Shown here piece after piece: positions 12,850 through 25,539 of a stretch of 64,000 nt of DNA (the stretch's first letter is position 1; each line of letters starts with the position of its first letter). The notes beneath the pieces were generated by a model that saw nothing but the letters and a program-made list of their open reading frames with translations, searched no databases and had not been told where the DNA came from. The translations under genes and the position numbers were made by a program. The stretch comes from Sipunculus nudus (Eukaryota > Annelida > Sipuncula > Golfingiida > Sipunculidae), in contig CM049307.1 in NCBI GenBank assembly GCA_026874595.1, positions 51,705,370 through 51,769,369 of the forward strand, given 5' to 3'.

Positions 12850-15800
12850 TTGAACAAGAGAGTCATGTTTTGCGTCCTGATCTTATGGTGGTCAATTTCG
12901 ATTCCGCTAATTTTACCTGGTGGGTTAAAGTCAAGGTCAAATTTGATGGTAAAATTTTCAGTACTTCAAAAATTATTTGGTTCAAATTATAATATATTTT
13001 ATCAACAGATTTTGTCATAATATCAGGAACTAATGTCTTAATGCACTAGAAATTTAGAAATGCAACATCATCTCGAAAATAAACTACCGTTAGGAAAAAA
13101 TTTAAGATAAAGCTATTAAATTCATTTTTTTAAATTTTTTATAAAGTATAGTGATTAATTGCTTAATCAACAAAAATACATAACATATTCATATAATTAA
13201 TGTTGTCAATGACTTTTCCCAACTATTTGCGAGCATAATGCAGTTTATTCAAAGTGAATATTTCTAATATTAAGCGAGTTATAAACATTATATACCCCTA
13301 CCCCCTTATCAAGGCTACGTGTGCGCGGGTGCCATGCGTAATGACGCGGTTGTCTTTAAATGACCTCAAAAGGTAGTGTATCCCAAAATAATCAATGTTA
13401 ACATCTTAATTCATTAATTGGGGATCCAAAGATACCTATGTCATAAAATCCCAGAGGGGGTGCACGGTGACCCCTCCTAGCCAATGGATTATATCTAATT
13501 TCTGGTTTAGCCTGAAATATAACAATGAACTCTATATATTTTCAGGTAGAAAACGCTTTAATCGGCGGTGTGACGATTGTATGAGCTTTTTTTTTTATCT
13601 ACAAACTGTTAGTAAGCACAGCAATGAATACAAACGGAAAACCTTACGTGAATGGCTGCACATATGTTCAATCTGTACACCCTTTGCACAATTCTGATTC
13701 ATCTATCTTGAAAATAAGAAAATAATCTAACTCAATGCACATCTTTCATTCAAATTATTTTTCTGTTTGAAAACACATAAGATTATGCTTTAAATCGAAA
13801 ACATAAGCACTAATACATCACTGCAATGATTATCATACCAAAAGGATTGACCTGTGAGGAAGTCCACCGGGTTCAAACATAGCAAATTTAAGACTGATAT
13901 ATGATAAAAATACATATTTCACCATGAAGGTCTCCTATTGACCGGTTACTGAGGAAGAGAAGATCTGATACACTTTATTTGTATTTCCGCTTATCATATC
14001 GCACTAAGATAAGAAAATACTATAAAAGCGCTCGGAGAGAGAAAGAGAGCACACTGGCCACCAAGCGTGCCAAGACCAAGGTTGGTAGTCGTGCATTTCG
14101 CGGACACAGGACCGTCATAATCTCCAATAAAATGCCTCTAAAAAATTCAGAATTGATTTTTTAATGCAAGCGTTAATCAAAGATCACATGATTTCACTAT
14201 CAAATGTGAAATTTCTTTATATACATATATATCTTTAAATGATAACGTAAGTTTTGCATTTGCAGACAATTTACACTTGACATAAACCAGACGTTATCTT
14301 TTTTGAATACTTTATAACAATACCTATCATGGGCGAGAACAATCAGTCTTAACATAAAAAATACTCAGTATATTGGTAAAATGGGCCAGCCAAAATCTGA
14401 AAAGTCCTCTAGAATGTTTTGTATTGCTTGTTAATAGCATTTTTCATGTGCAATCTGTGCAGCGTAAAGAACTGAAAAGGATATCATAACGAAACTTGAA
14501 GTCGAAGGGCATTGTGAAGGTCGTCAAGGTTACAAGGTTTAACATGTTTTTTTTCCCTTGTTTTGTGTAACATAGGCCTTTTTTTTAATTAAGAATGGGT
14601 TTGTTGTTTGCAAGTGAATGTTAAGTATTAGAAGAGAAAAAATTACAATGAAATAAAAAAAAATATGTAGATAATTTACTACACAGAACTGTGATTTCAT
14701 TGATTTTGTAACCCTGTGTTTATACACACTATATAGTCTGATCGTCTTGTCCCCGGTTTGTGTGTTTCTCTCTCACTCTTCTGTGGGTTGTCATGGCAGT
14801 TTGTCACGCATGGGCCATATAAGAAGCCTATTGTTTTCTATACGACGGTGGCCACCAGGGGGTGATGGCGACTATGGCACAGCTACGTCTTGTTTTGCCA
14901 TAGATGTCATTTTTACCATTAGCCATTACCCAAACTATATTTAAGTGACAGTTTAGTGAGTCCTGAGAAGTTGGTTTTATCGGTTTCTGGCAACTGCATA
15001 TATATAGTGTCTCTGTCTTATTGACAAATTCTCTTAAGCATTAACTGATACATGGATCGGTTACAGTATTTATTTTGGTGCCTAGACAGCTTCGTAGATC
15101 CTTATTGAACTAAAAACACACAATAGTCCAATTAATATTTGATGACTTACATGTAATGATAGAAACCGACTTTTGTTCGTCATTGTTACAGCTATTTTTA
15201 CAGCCACATTGCACGTTTCAGTACGCCTTTTAACTGGGGAAACACACAAAAGCATCCTTTAATTCCTGTTCTATATGTATTGATTCACACTAGAAAAAAA
15301 ACATTACCATGTTAACAAAAGCACACTTTTAACTTCAACTTTTCAAGAAATTGTGAACATTATCATTATGTGCAATTTTTGTTGCACTTGACACAAAAAT
15401 AACCGTTAAGCCCAAAGTTACCGAATATACCTTCATTTTATTGATAGGGAAGCACTCCAATTTTGTATGGTTTGACTTTGATGGCATCCCCCTACACATT
15501 TTTCCAACACTGTTTGGTTGTTTGATGTAGCATAGATGCCTGATATTAATAAACAGTGACCAAAAGGTAAAAGATCGACCTTGGTCGGCCCATAGTTCGG
15601 TTTACCACGAAAGTTAAAATTTAAGGTTGCATCTACCAACAAACCTTTTCTAAACTCTATGTGTTATTGATCAAGCATAGATGGCTGCTGTTGACAAGAA
15701 GTGCCCTTAAAGTGAACAGAAATCAACTTTGGCTCGCTCACTATATATTTAGCCTTGACAACACGACTCAGTTCGACTGGTATGTCTAACTTGAATCACC

Positions 15801-17610
15801 AGCCATATCGAGGAATGCATCGCAGAGGTCTCTCATCAAGTTGCATTGATATCAGTGTAAACAGTCAATAATCTTAACATTAGGCTATGAATAAAGAATT
15901 AACACAAATGATAACATGTGAACTCAAAACTCAAACAGACACTCTGTCTCTATGGTAACGAGTCATTTCCTTATCCTGTACGAATTGGCTACGTCAAGAA
16001 ACACGTGCAAGGCATGCCATATGGCCAGAAATTAAAAAAGAAAGAAACATGATTAGATATTTACTAATATGATGAGTTATATCGGAATTTTATTGTAATA
16101 TATTGTTAGACAGTTTACTAAAGGATTGGTTTATATCAAGTGGTTTATACCAAGTTCTCAAAGCCCATATAGCTTTGTTAAAAATTAAGAAAATATATGC
16201 TTCCTCATAGAATCTTAAAGTGAGTTCCCCACTGAATGATGTAACGGCACTCCGACAGAAATACGCTGGTCGTAGACTCTTTACTTTCAGAGGGCCGTAA
16301 TTGCGCCATTAAACCCCCCCCCCCCCCCCTGAATGTAAAATGAAATGACTCGTTAGAAGTTTCAGTTTGAGTTATGAGTTCACGTGTTTTCTTTTCTGTT
16401 GATTCATTAATTGAAGCCGAATGATAAGAGTACCGGCTGTATACCACGTTATGAATGTAAAGTGTAAGAAGGCCACTGCATGACCATGCATTCTTCGGTT
16501 TGTCTTGCATCACGACTCAAGTTAGGCTTTCCAGCCCAATAGTAGTACCTACTGAGTCGTGTGCTCAATGCTAGTTCGCCTACTGAGTGACACAGCAGGT
16601 GCTGTACCTAATACATACGATTTGACGACTTCTAACTGAGGACAAAGGAACCCCCTATATCAAAATGTTTTATAAGAATTACAATAAGAACAGCCTGATT
16701 GTGAATACCTTAAAATTATTAAGGTTTCTTCCTGATACATTACCCTAACACAATAACATTAATCAAAATCAGTCCATAACGTTTTGCGTGAGTTAGCTGA
16801 CAGACAAGCTAAACCAACGAATCAAAACTGAAGGAATTTCTTCGTCACAGAATGGAAAATGCTTTGATCGGATAAAACATATACCTACAGATGTTAACCA
16901 ACCTTTTTTGCGCTGTCAGTTTCTAGGACCCATTAATACGTGATTTTACGATGGCAACTCAATAAAGTATGAACATTAAAGCAGGACTTACCGTGTGGCC
17001 CTGTATCTCGATGATAACATGTGTGGCTGATTAATGTCTCATGCTACGACATACTTTACTTTTTATTCATACTACTAACAAGTTATGCTTAATAAGCTCG
17101 ATGTCCTGTAGACCTGTGGCATGTTATCACGGCCTTATAAAATTAATTACCCCAAAAGACGATCCTATGCTACGACGCAGGCTTCCTAAAAGCAAGTAGG
17201 CTTACCCTTTGATATGAATTAGACATAGCTGTCGTGATAAATGAATTCTAAATAAATTTGATGCACATTGGGTCATCTTGATACGACTTGATTAATAATA
17301 ATAACGCCTCAACATATAAAAGTCCAAGACAGCAATACCTAGCAGAGATCTGATAACAAATCGCCCTTTACTTCCTCGTCTGGATCCCCTCAGGTTGCAT
17401 AGAAAACACCTAGAACGGATCAGATATTTGTGATATCTGGCAACAAGGTGCCTCAAGGATAATGAGGTATGTGACACAATCTTAAAAAGTACAGCCAAAC
17501 AGAATTGCCCTCCCTCATGCTATATAAATTTTCTTATACATACACGGACAAAAATATACACCACCGTACCTACAGCAAAATATGCATTTTCACAAAACCT
17601 GTTCTTTATC
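12850..17610. repeat. Segmental duplication copy A
   Basis: Non-coding DNA that matches 34.8-38.87 kb in the same order and orientation, in blocks: 12,890-13,000 with 34,820-34,930, 13,630-13,910 with 35,540-35,810, and 15,250-17,610 with 36,530-38,870. About 600 bp more lies between the blocks than in copy B. No gene seen. A TATATAAA word is kept in both copies (here at about 17,520). Confidence 0.75.
15755..16570. repeat. Foldback (inverted-repeat) element, copy A
   Basis: Left arm 15,755-15,975 and right arm 16,335-16,570 are imperfect reverse complements: GTGAACTC...GAGTCATTTCC pairs with AAATGACTCG...GAGTTCACG, and GGAATGCATCGCAG pairs with CTGCATGACCATGCATTC. The loop is about 360 bp. 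Confidence 0.68.
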
Positions 17611-18229
17611 ATATATCTGAAGAAGGTAGTTCAAACCGCACCGGTTTTTGTTTATTCGATCGATGTCATTAGTTCGATCTACAAATGCTTTGGCGTAGCC
17701 TCCGCTTTACACCATCTAGAGCCCATGGAAGTATAAAAATTAGTCTATCGTCCGCTGCAGCTGTCAGTTTCCAGATATACTGAGGGTGCACTAATTTGCC
17801 AAAATAGATATGTTGACAAAGGGTCTGCAATCCAAAATTTATGGTCATCTGATTCTAGATATCTCTCAAAATATTCAATCCTTAATGCTTTATAGTGTAT
17901 AAAATATTCGTAAAGAAAGACAATATAAGTAATTATAGAATGAGGTAAATTATTTTTAAAATGGCAAACTTCCTATCTGGTTATATAGACAAATTTATAA
18001 TAGAAAACCTACATCCACGCATTATTATACAGCAGTATATCCATATTAAGTTGGACCATAACCGAAATTGGTTTAATATCTATCATGAGGTTCCCACTCA
18101 CAGTTGGTATCAATAACAACTAGAATATGGATAGTCGACAAGCGATTACGTGTATCCGCCGTAACCAAAGTGATACGGGTGCAGTTGGGCAGGGTTGAGT
18201 GGTAATGGAAAATAGAGTAAGATGTGTTG

Positions 18230-18540
18230 CATATTAAAATGGGTGTCTGTCACGTAAACATGAAAGAAGGTGGCGCCACCTGTCATTTGAAAAAGAAGGT
18301 TTTTTAGATGTATAGGCCTACACATGCTAAATTTCAGGCGGATCAGTCAACCCACTGCCGAGATGAGATATTTTTATATCCAATGCAGATGGACGCTGTG
18401 CAAAAAATGGTTGTAGGTGGCGCCACCAGTTTTATGTATGATATTAAGCTATCCAAGAGCCACACTTTTAGCCCGATATATCAAACGAGTCAAAGGATAT
18501 GTGGGTTTATATGTGAAAAACAGACGGACAGATAGACGCT
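18230..18540 (+). repeat. GGTGGCGCCACC-bearing dispersed repeat
   Basis: Two GGTGGCGCCACC palindromes (18,271 and 18,416) in related units, ending in AACAGACGGACAGATAGACG. Confidence 0.5.
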
Positions 18541-18780
18541 GTGCCAGGAGAAAAGGTCAGTGGTCAACCCAAAATGAGAACACAGCATTTCACATTTGAT
18601 CCGATCATTATTCCGAGTTTCGTGAATTTCCTTCCATTGGTTATGGAGGAGTTCTCCGGAAACTTATGCGTCGCTTGCGCCGGCGCCTGGCTTAAAACAT
18701 GGTTTTCGAAAACCTCTGGGTCGGCGGATACAATAATAATAATTATAATAATAATGACTAGAAACCTGCATCCGGTGAGC

Positions 18781-19018
18781 GCAGACCTCCGCCAAGGTAC
18801 CTCATAACCCCGTCTAGTATTGTCCAAAATGCATCATTTTTTATTTAAAGGCTTCCTGGATCAAAAATTTAATCCGAATCACCCCTATAAAAAATTAAAT
18901 GTCCCTTCTATCACTGCCGAGCTATCCTGAAAATTTTATAAAAATTTTAACTTTTGAGTATGTTGCTGACGGACAAACAAGCCAGCGTCACCAAAAACAT
19001 AATTGGCGGAGGTAATAA
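18781..19018 (-). repeat. CCTCCGCCAA dispersed repeat, MITE-like
   Basis: Ends are CCTCCGCCAAGG and TTGGCGGAGGT, an inverted pair about 235 bp apart. Interior shares CACTGCCGAGCTATCCTGA (minus sense) with the 58.4 kb copy. Confidence 0.5.
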
Positions 19019-19070
19019 ATTAAACAAGCCATGATGAACAACAACCATGTGCAATACACGTGCTGTCTAT

Positions 19071-19240
19071 GTTGACACATGTGATGGCGCCCGGTGCACT
19101 GTTTTTAACACCCTTTTACAGGAGTAAGCAGACGGTTTCAAGGCAATATTTTTGCAGGTACACATTTATTTCAAAGGGAAGAAGTTATTTATCGTGTTAA
19201 TTCAATATGCTTTTTAGGTAATTGGGCTCCTTTATATTAA
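19071..19240 (+). mobile_element. TTAA-type MITE, 3' part
   Basis: Shares GTTGACACxTGTGATxGCG, CAGGAGTAAGCA and GGTAATTGGGC with the 58.7-59.2 kb copy. Only the last third is present. Confidence 0.6.
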
Positions 19241-20439
19241 AAGCAGAACTTCATACCCATTACCACCAGTTATCAGGACATTAAAAAGATCATTTGACCA
19301 CTTCATGTTTAAATTTTTGTACGTGTTACAAATATGATGAATGTTCAGAAAACGTGCATATCATCGCACACAGGCTGCTTGTTTTGTTTATACCAGCGTG
19401 TTTATAATAATGGGAGAGGGGCTCGCCAAAATAATCTAAACAAGGGCATCTAGCGGCAAGTCATATTAGCCAGATCTTTGCAAATGGCGTTCTGCAACAA
19501 GTAACCTTTCAACATCTGCATATAGGCAAACCTTCCACCTTAGGTTACATGTTTTTTTTCTGTTTGACAGCACTGCTGTGTTTACAAACATATTGTTGAT
19601 AAACAAGTTCATGCAAATTTCCCTAAGGCGTTATAAAAACTTTTCGTGATCAAAATTACCCTTTCATCGTTTATATGTACACAGAGGGAGCAAGAAATCA
19701 CAATCTTTTTCAAAAGGCAGGTGAATGGACACTTTTAACCTCAGGCGTGCCCAGGTTTTTTGGGCCAAACTCCCATGAAGGGTGGAGGGGGGGGGGGCGG
19801 GGGGGGGGGGGGGCGGGTTGGCTTAAGTTATTTACATTCTTATTTGCAACAGGGCCCAGGAATATAAACAAAACGAACAATAACCACTTTTCAGGGGAAA
19901 CGTCACGTACACGTGGAGTGATGTCACAATGCCCACATTTGTCATTACATATAAAAAACCCAAATTCATTATGATTCTTCGAATTTACCCTCGCCACGCT
20001 TCGTAGCTATCCTGTGGTGAGTGTTAAATCGGTACAAAGGAGGTAGAGGTCACCCAGTCTCTTATTCTGTGACATCCTCACATATATAATATGAATTATA
20101 TAATCATCCCAAATTTCCTTATTAACAAACACACTACTTACTAAAAAAAATAGGAATATGTTGTGTATATAAGATTTGTTTGAGAATTTCTCGTTACTGT
20201 GACGATGGCAATCCCGTAAGCGTGTATGGAATCCAGAATCTTATTTGTAGGCAGGGGCTATATCCTGCATGGTTGCGAATCGAACAGGAAGCCATTGTGG
20301 TAGATTGTGGTAGAGAGTAAGGGGGGCATACGGCAACGAGACTGGTAACAGAGGAATTGTGGAAAGCATAATGACACACAAGTTACATTAAGTCTAACCT
20401 GTCTTCAGCGAGTTTTGTTTAATAGAATTGCAGGGAGCT

Positions 20440-20690
20440 GGCTCGTACTCACGGGGGTGCTATTTATATACAGCCGGGCCCAAATATAGGGTTGTGGGTG
20501 CATATCCCCCCCCCCCCCCCCCAACCCGCCAACTATAACAATGGGGAATGATCAATGTAGTCATGCCCCCGATATTCAGAGGATAATATTTATATATTGA
20601 AAATGAAACATATTATAATTATAATTATTGGTTCCGTTACTGAGCTTACAATAAAGTATAATATATCTAAACCTGGTTCAGAATTTACTT
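20440..20690 (+). repeat. Poly-C dispersed repeat (pair with 63.05 kb)
   Basis: A poly-C run followed by GATATTCAGAGGATAATATT and ATTGAAAATGAAACATATT. The same order occurs at 63,050-63,300. Confidence 0.5.
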
Positions 20691-21330
20691 ATACTGGAAT
20701 ATATAATTATATATGTGTGTGTGTTACAGTCAATATGTAAAATCAGTCAATTTGTAAATTGCCTAATATTTTCACCAAATTTACAAATTGCCTGATTCAC
20801 TCAGGCACTTTATAAAATGACTGAAATTTTCAGGCAATTTGGGACAACAAGTACCCCTTGAGTGTTGAATTCAATCAGACAGGGCTAGGGCTCCGTGTAA
20901 CTCGTGTATTATAAAGGCCTTAATCATAAATCAGTGATGAGGAGAAAGGAAAACATCACCTCTTCGCTTGTCATTTGTCTGTCCTCTACTGACATGACGC
21001 CGGTAAACCAGGTTGTGTTCCTGTGTTGGATCATTTGTTCTGTGAACCTTAGTAGCAATAAGCCGGTCAGAAGAATTAACGCCTGGACAGTAGGAACTCG
21101 CCACGGTATTCCCTTGGAAAGTTCCCAGACCTTTACGGATTTTGCAGATAACGGATTATCAGCGACATTTGAATTTACAAATCAATTCCACACAAATTAG
21201 CTACATCCTACGTTCGCATTCGAATATTGAATATCACACAAATCAGCGACATTCGATTGCCGCTAATTAGACAACCTAGTAAACGTGGGGGCATAGTTCA
21301 TATATATATATATATAAATATATATATATA

Positions 21331-21380
<50 letters not shown>

Positions 21381-22149
21381 CTTATAACAATGTTCTTTAA
21401 GCACTAAGATGTAGGTACCAGGAGGCTTCTGATTGATGCTTCACAGATCTTGTCAAACGGCTCAGAAAAAATTCAGAATGGCTGCTTAATGTATGTTAAA
21501 AGCATGCCTTTTCATATTGTAGTCGTTGGGTTATAGTTTTCTGATATAGAACCTACTAATGCTCCGGTCAGTTTTGTATTGAGATCGTGGATTCACATTT
21601 TTCTTTTTGTTGAAAAAAATAATGATATGAGAGATATGCATATGTTTTTTTTTTTTTCGGTCAGGCGGAATAATGAGTAAAAGATATCACAGTTATAAAT
21701 ATTTCCGGTAGCCCTCCATAAATTTCAGATCTTGGTGATACATTTAAAACATCTTTTAGCACAAGGTGAAAATACACAATGTTTGAATAAAATGAAATTT
21801 TAGAATTATTCACCTATGACGACTGATATTTCATTTTATATCCATTTCTGCGTCCATACTTACAGCCGTTTTTTTTTCATATTAAAGTACATCACTTGAC
21901 TTAGATGTTGCACGGGAGTTTAAACTGGTTATTTCAACAATTTTATGATAAGAAGAAACCATTGATATACAGGTAGTTCCACAGAATAGTCAAATAAACG
22001 CCCATATTGGTTCCACACATTAGTTCCGCATTACTAATATGAAATTCATCTTAATTGTGGTAGCCATATGGAAGCTATTTTTAATGATTTAATTTCGCCT
22101 TTTAATTATAAGTCGTTATAATCTGTTAATGTTATAAAGTACACTTTTA
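20691..22149. other. Intergenic, no gene recognised
   Basis: A 98-codon frame at 20,904-21,200 has a hydrophobic stretch but no recognised family or splice partner. Short inverted words (CAATTTGTAAATTGCC and TTTACAAATTGCC) lie at 20,750-20,840. Confidence 0.45.
21299..21377. repeat. (TA)n microsatellite, interrupted
   Basis: TA run broken by AAATA and TTTATA. Confidence 0.9.
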
Positions 22150-22465
22150 GGGGATGTTACAACTGATAATGTAATAATAATTTTACAATGTAACATTAAT
22201 CGATAATGTTATGAGAAATTAACCGAAAATGTAACACAAATTGATAACGTAATAACAGTTCAATTGATAATGCAATACCAACCGAAAATGTAAAAAAGAA
22301 ACAACCGATCATGTAACACTAACCAACGATGTTATTCAAAATCAACAGATAATGTAACAACATTGGCTATCCGATAACGTTATACGAAATTACCCGATAG
22401 TGTAACAAAGTTCCCTAATCGTAAATGTAAATTGAAATTAACCGATAATTTATTAACACTTTAGC
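22150..22465. repeat. Degenerate short-period array (AACCGATAATGTAACA)
   Basis: The word GATAATGTAACA or a near variant recurs about eleven times with spacing of roughly 25-35 bp, usually preceded by AACC or AACT. No coding frame. Confidence 0.6.
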
Positions 22466-22699
22466 GAACAGACATGATCGTTTATGATCAATTATGCAAA
22501 CTGCAATAAATTTAAAAGATTATTAAAGAACAAATTATAGACTTAATCCCCAGGTAGGTCTCTTGCAAACCCAAAATTAGGATATTGTGACCTACATTCT
22601 ACGGGTAAAGTAATTGTTGTATTTTGTGGAACTTGTACTAGTGTTCTGTGCCGCAAAGAAAATGTTGGCGTTCAACCAAGAAAAACTATGTGTATCATC

Positions 22700-23115
22700 T
22701 GCACAATTAACATTATTACATGACCTATGGGTCTCTACGCTCAGCTGAATATGTCTAATACGATATTTTTATTAGCTTTTTCAAAATGTTGGTATTGTAA
22801 TTTTGACCCTCGACCTCGTGACCCAAATATCGATAGAATTCATACTTCTGTGGTAGGCCATTATATGAAGTTTAAAATACATCCACAACCTTTTTCAAAA
22901 AGTGGGTCCAGTGACCTATAACTTTTACCTGATGACCGAAAATAGTTCTTGCTTCAGAGATTTACCATGTATAAGTTTGAAATCCGTATGTCAATTCAAA
23001 CTGGGGTTATCATTTTGTAACAGTTTTTTGACTGGACGGACGGACAGACAAGCGGAACGACGGGCGGTCAGGGTTTATACTAAAGGGCACCCGCTTATGA
23101 TCAATTAACACACCA
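22700..23115 (+). repeat. TGACCT-rich dispersed repeat
   Basis: TGACCCTCGACCTCGTGACC, AAAAAGTGGGTCCAGTGACC and the end GACTGGACGGACGGACAGAC are typical of the same family as 24.6-25.2 and 43.1-44.2 kb. Confidence 0.5.
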
Positions 23116-24108
23116 GGTTTTGTTACACTAGATTAAACCATAGCTGAGGAAATGATTGATGTCATTTTAGTTTGAAAATAGAAAAAGTTAAAATTAGGAA
23201 AAAAAGGGGTTCTTTGGAACTGACAGATCCAGTCATTGTCACTATTCAAGGCAAGATTCATGGCAATCCATGCATAATTATGAAAATACTTGAAAGTTTG
23301 AATATTTTTATAATTATTCTGAGGGATACTTTCAAGCCCGATAGCTCGGAGGATATAGGTCCCAGTGTCCTAATTTTTATTGACCTTCATGGGTGTCCAC
23401 TTAGAAGTTTCTAGAATCAGCGGTGTCTATCTGCGCCTTGCCAACGAACGAACGGCTGAGCTAAAAATGAAGAAAATTGAAGCAGCCAATTCTTCAAACT
23501 GTTGAATATTCAATGCGAAATTTTAACATTTTGGCTGTTGATGTAGGTACCTGAGTTACACAATGAATCTATCAGCATGGAAATTTTGAGGAAGTCTGTC
23601 CAATCAGTTTTTACACTTACTGCAGACAAATTTACAAAAATACTTATGTGGCAGCTAAATTTAACTTATATTTATATTTAAACTGAGAAATCTCAGTCAT
23701 TGTTGCATGGTATGATTTGAAATGTGATACGTTTATAAATCATGAATTGCTCTTTCATGTGTGGAAGGCTATAGATGCCATCTATTTTTGCTTCATGTTC
23801 ACGCATTTGGTTGTATTGTTTGTACTCAGAAATTACGACTGGTCTTTGTCAACAAGGCACACATTCTAAATGTTAGACCATAATATTGTCTTACTTATTA
23901 TCAAGGTAGGTCATAAGTCAATATTCTCGCATGCATAAAAAAATCAGGTCACTGGGACCTATATCATGCGAACTTTGCATATTCCTGTGTGGATTTAACC
24001 CTTATAAATACTTATATCAATCTTCTTGGCTAAAATTTTGCATTCGACCCCCCCCCCCCCCCCCCCAAAAAAAAGAAACATTGTTCATCATCTGCACATA
24101 TAACATTG
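23116..24108. other. Intergenic, no gene recognised
   Basis: AT-rich DNA with a poly-C run at about 24,049-24,066. Nothing else seen. Confidence 0.5.
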
Positions 24109-24588
24109 TTAAAGGGACATAATCAGGAGCAATATTATGCCTATTCTTTCACACTATCGGTTCCATTTTGCATTAAACAAAAGTGTCCAAGCAAACCCAT
24201 CCGAGCACACAGTGTTAGTACCTCGCTATGGCTGTTTAACACCTTGTTATGGTGCTGCGTGTTTGTAAACACAGTCCAGGTGTATATGTTTACCATAACA
24301 AATCCGCGTGACCGGAGGTCCGATTTTGATCCGCAACACGCGATGTTTCAGCCAGCGGGAACATTGTATTCAATTTTTTGGGCCAGAGCATCTCCTAATC
24401 GACACGTATTGTGGCTCCGCGAAGCACGAGGTTCCACAGGCTTTGTTTTTGTTGACACCTGTATTAAACACTCGCTTACAGAAGTAAAAACAGCAAACTG
24501 TTTTGGCAGTTACATATTTATTTTAAAGAGAAGAAGCTATTTTTCGTGGTAATTCAACATGCTTAATATGTGATTGGGCACCTTCAAT
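24109..24588 (+). mobile_element. TTAA-type MITE
   Basis: Begins TTAAAGGGACATAATCAGGA and ends near GGGCACCTTCAA. Closely similar to the copy at 58,671-59,172. A long open frame inside is not conserved in frame between copies. Confidence 0.66.
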
Positions 24589-24639
24589 TAACAATTCAGG
24601 TGAGAAAATGTATTTGTTTATACTCATCATGGTTACATG

Positions 24640-25190
24640 GAAATCCATCAGATTTTTGGCAAGTCAGTGTGGTACCGTCCAAGTGGAGCGACCTCTGACC
24701 TCATTAAATATGCATGTATTTTGCTGGAAATAGAACGTAGGTGAGATATTATATTGATAAATATATCTTTTGAGTTTTATCAAAATCCATTATGTTTCGT
24801 GTACGTTATAGCGGTGACAGCGCGTTTCAGTTGCACAAAGCAGCCTGCTGACATCTGACCTCATTAGATGCATGAATTTTGCTGAGGTGAGAAACTCTTT
24901 GGTTCAAATATATAATGCATTTCACAAAAAGCCATGGGATGTTTAGTAAGTCACCATGAAGGCTCCAAAGTGCGGTGACCTTTGACCTCATTGAATATGC
25001 GTGGATTTTGCTGGAATACGAACTTAAGCGAGATATTTTATTGATGAACATTTCATTTGAGTTTAATCAAAATCCAATATATGTCACGTAAGTTATCGCG
25101 GGCAATACTAAAAGTTAACGGACGGACGGCCCGACAGAAGGCGGGCGGACGGTGGGTATACCATAATACGTCCCGTCATAGACGGGCTTA
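24640..25190 (+). repeat. TGACCTCATT tandem-like repeat
   Basis: Three units carry TGACCTCATTxAATATGC, TTTTGCTGGAATA and GAGATATTxTATTGATxAA (24,690, 24,850 and 24,980), ending GGACGGACGGCCCGACAG. Confidence 0.58.
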
Positions 25191-25539
25191 TAAAAATGGA
25201 TAAACTCGGCCCGGCCATTGCTTCAGCACTGTTGTAGTCACAATTGTGCAATTTTAATATTTTGGTTGTTGATGAATGAAATTCATATTTCAGATAAGAT
25301 ATCTCAGTTTGCCTGAACCTTTTTGAAATATCTTGATGTCCTAAGTTGAGCTTTTTAATCTTAAAACACGATATGAAAAGTGCGACGGAGAAGGGACCGA
25401 ATTCTGCTCAGACGGACAAGGGGTGATCACTAAAGCTCTGGTGAGCTATGGTCAAAATAATGCAGGTAATGGACTGCTGGGTCAATGCAACATGCGGAAG
25501 GTGTCATCATTGGGTAACATTGGACGCAAAGTGGTTTCT

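Larger units (their letters stand above)
17611..20439. other. Intergenic, repeats only
   Basis: Apart from the listed repeats there is an interrupted poly-G run at about 19,788-19,816 and a (AAT)n-like tract at about 18,732-18,757. No gene seen. Confidence 0.5.

Noticed and set aside
16205-16513. Minus-strand frame of 102 codons
   Set aside because: Lies in the right arm and loop of the foldback element and includes a poly-C run; not kept in the second copy.
20904-21200. 98-codon frame with a hydrophobic stretch as a secreted-protein gene
   Set aside because: No family resemblance, the hydrophobic part is internal, and no splice partner was found.
24106-24552. A 148-codon open frame, with a similar 156-codon frame at 58,667-59,137
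   Set aside because: Both lie in copies of the same MITE. Their first parts are in different frames relative to each other and the third copy has only short frames, so the DNA, not a protein, is conserved.
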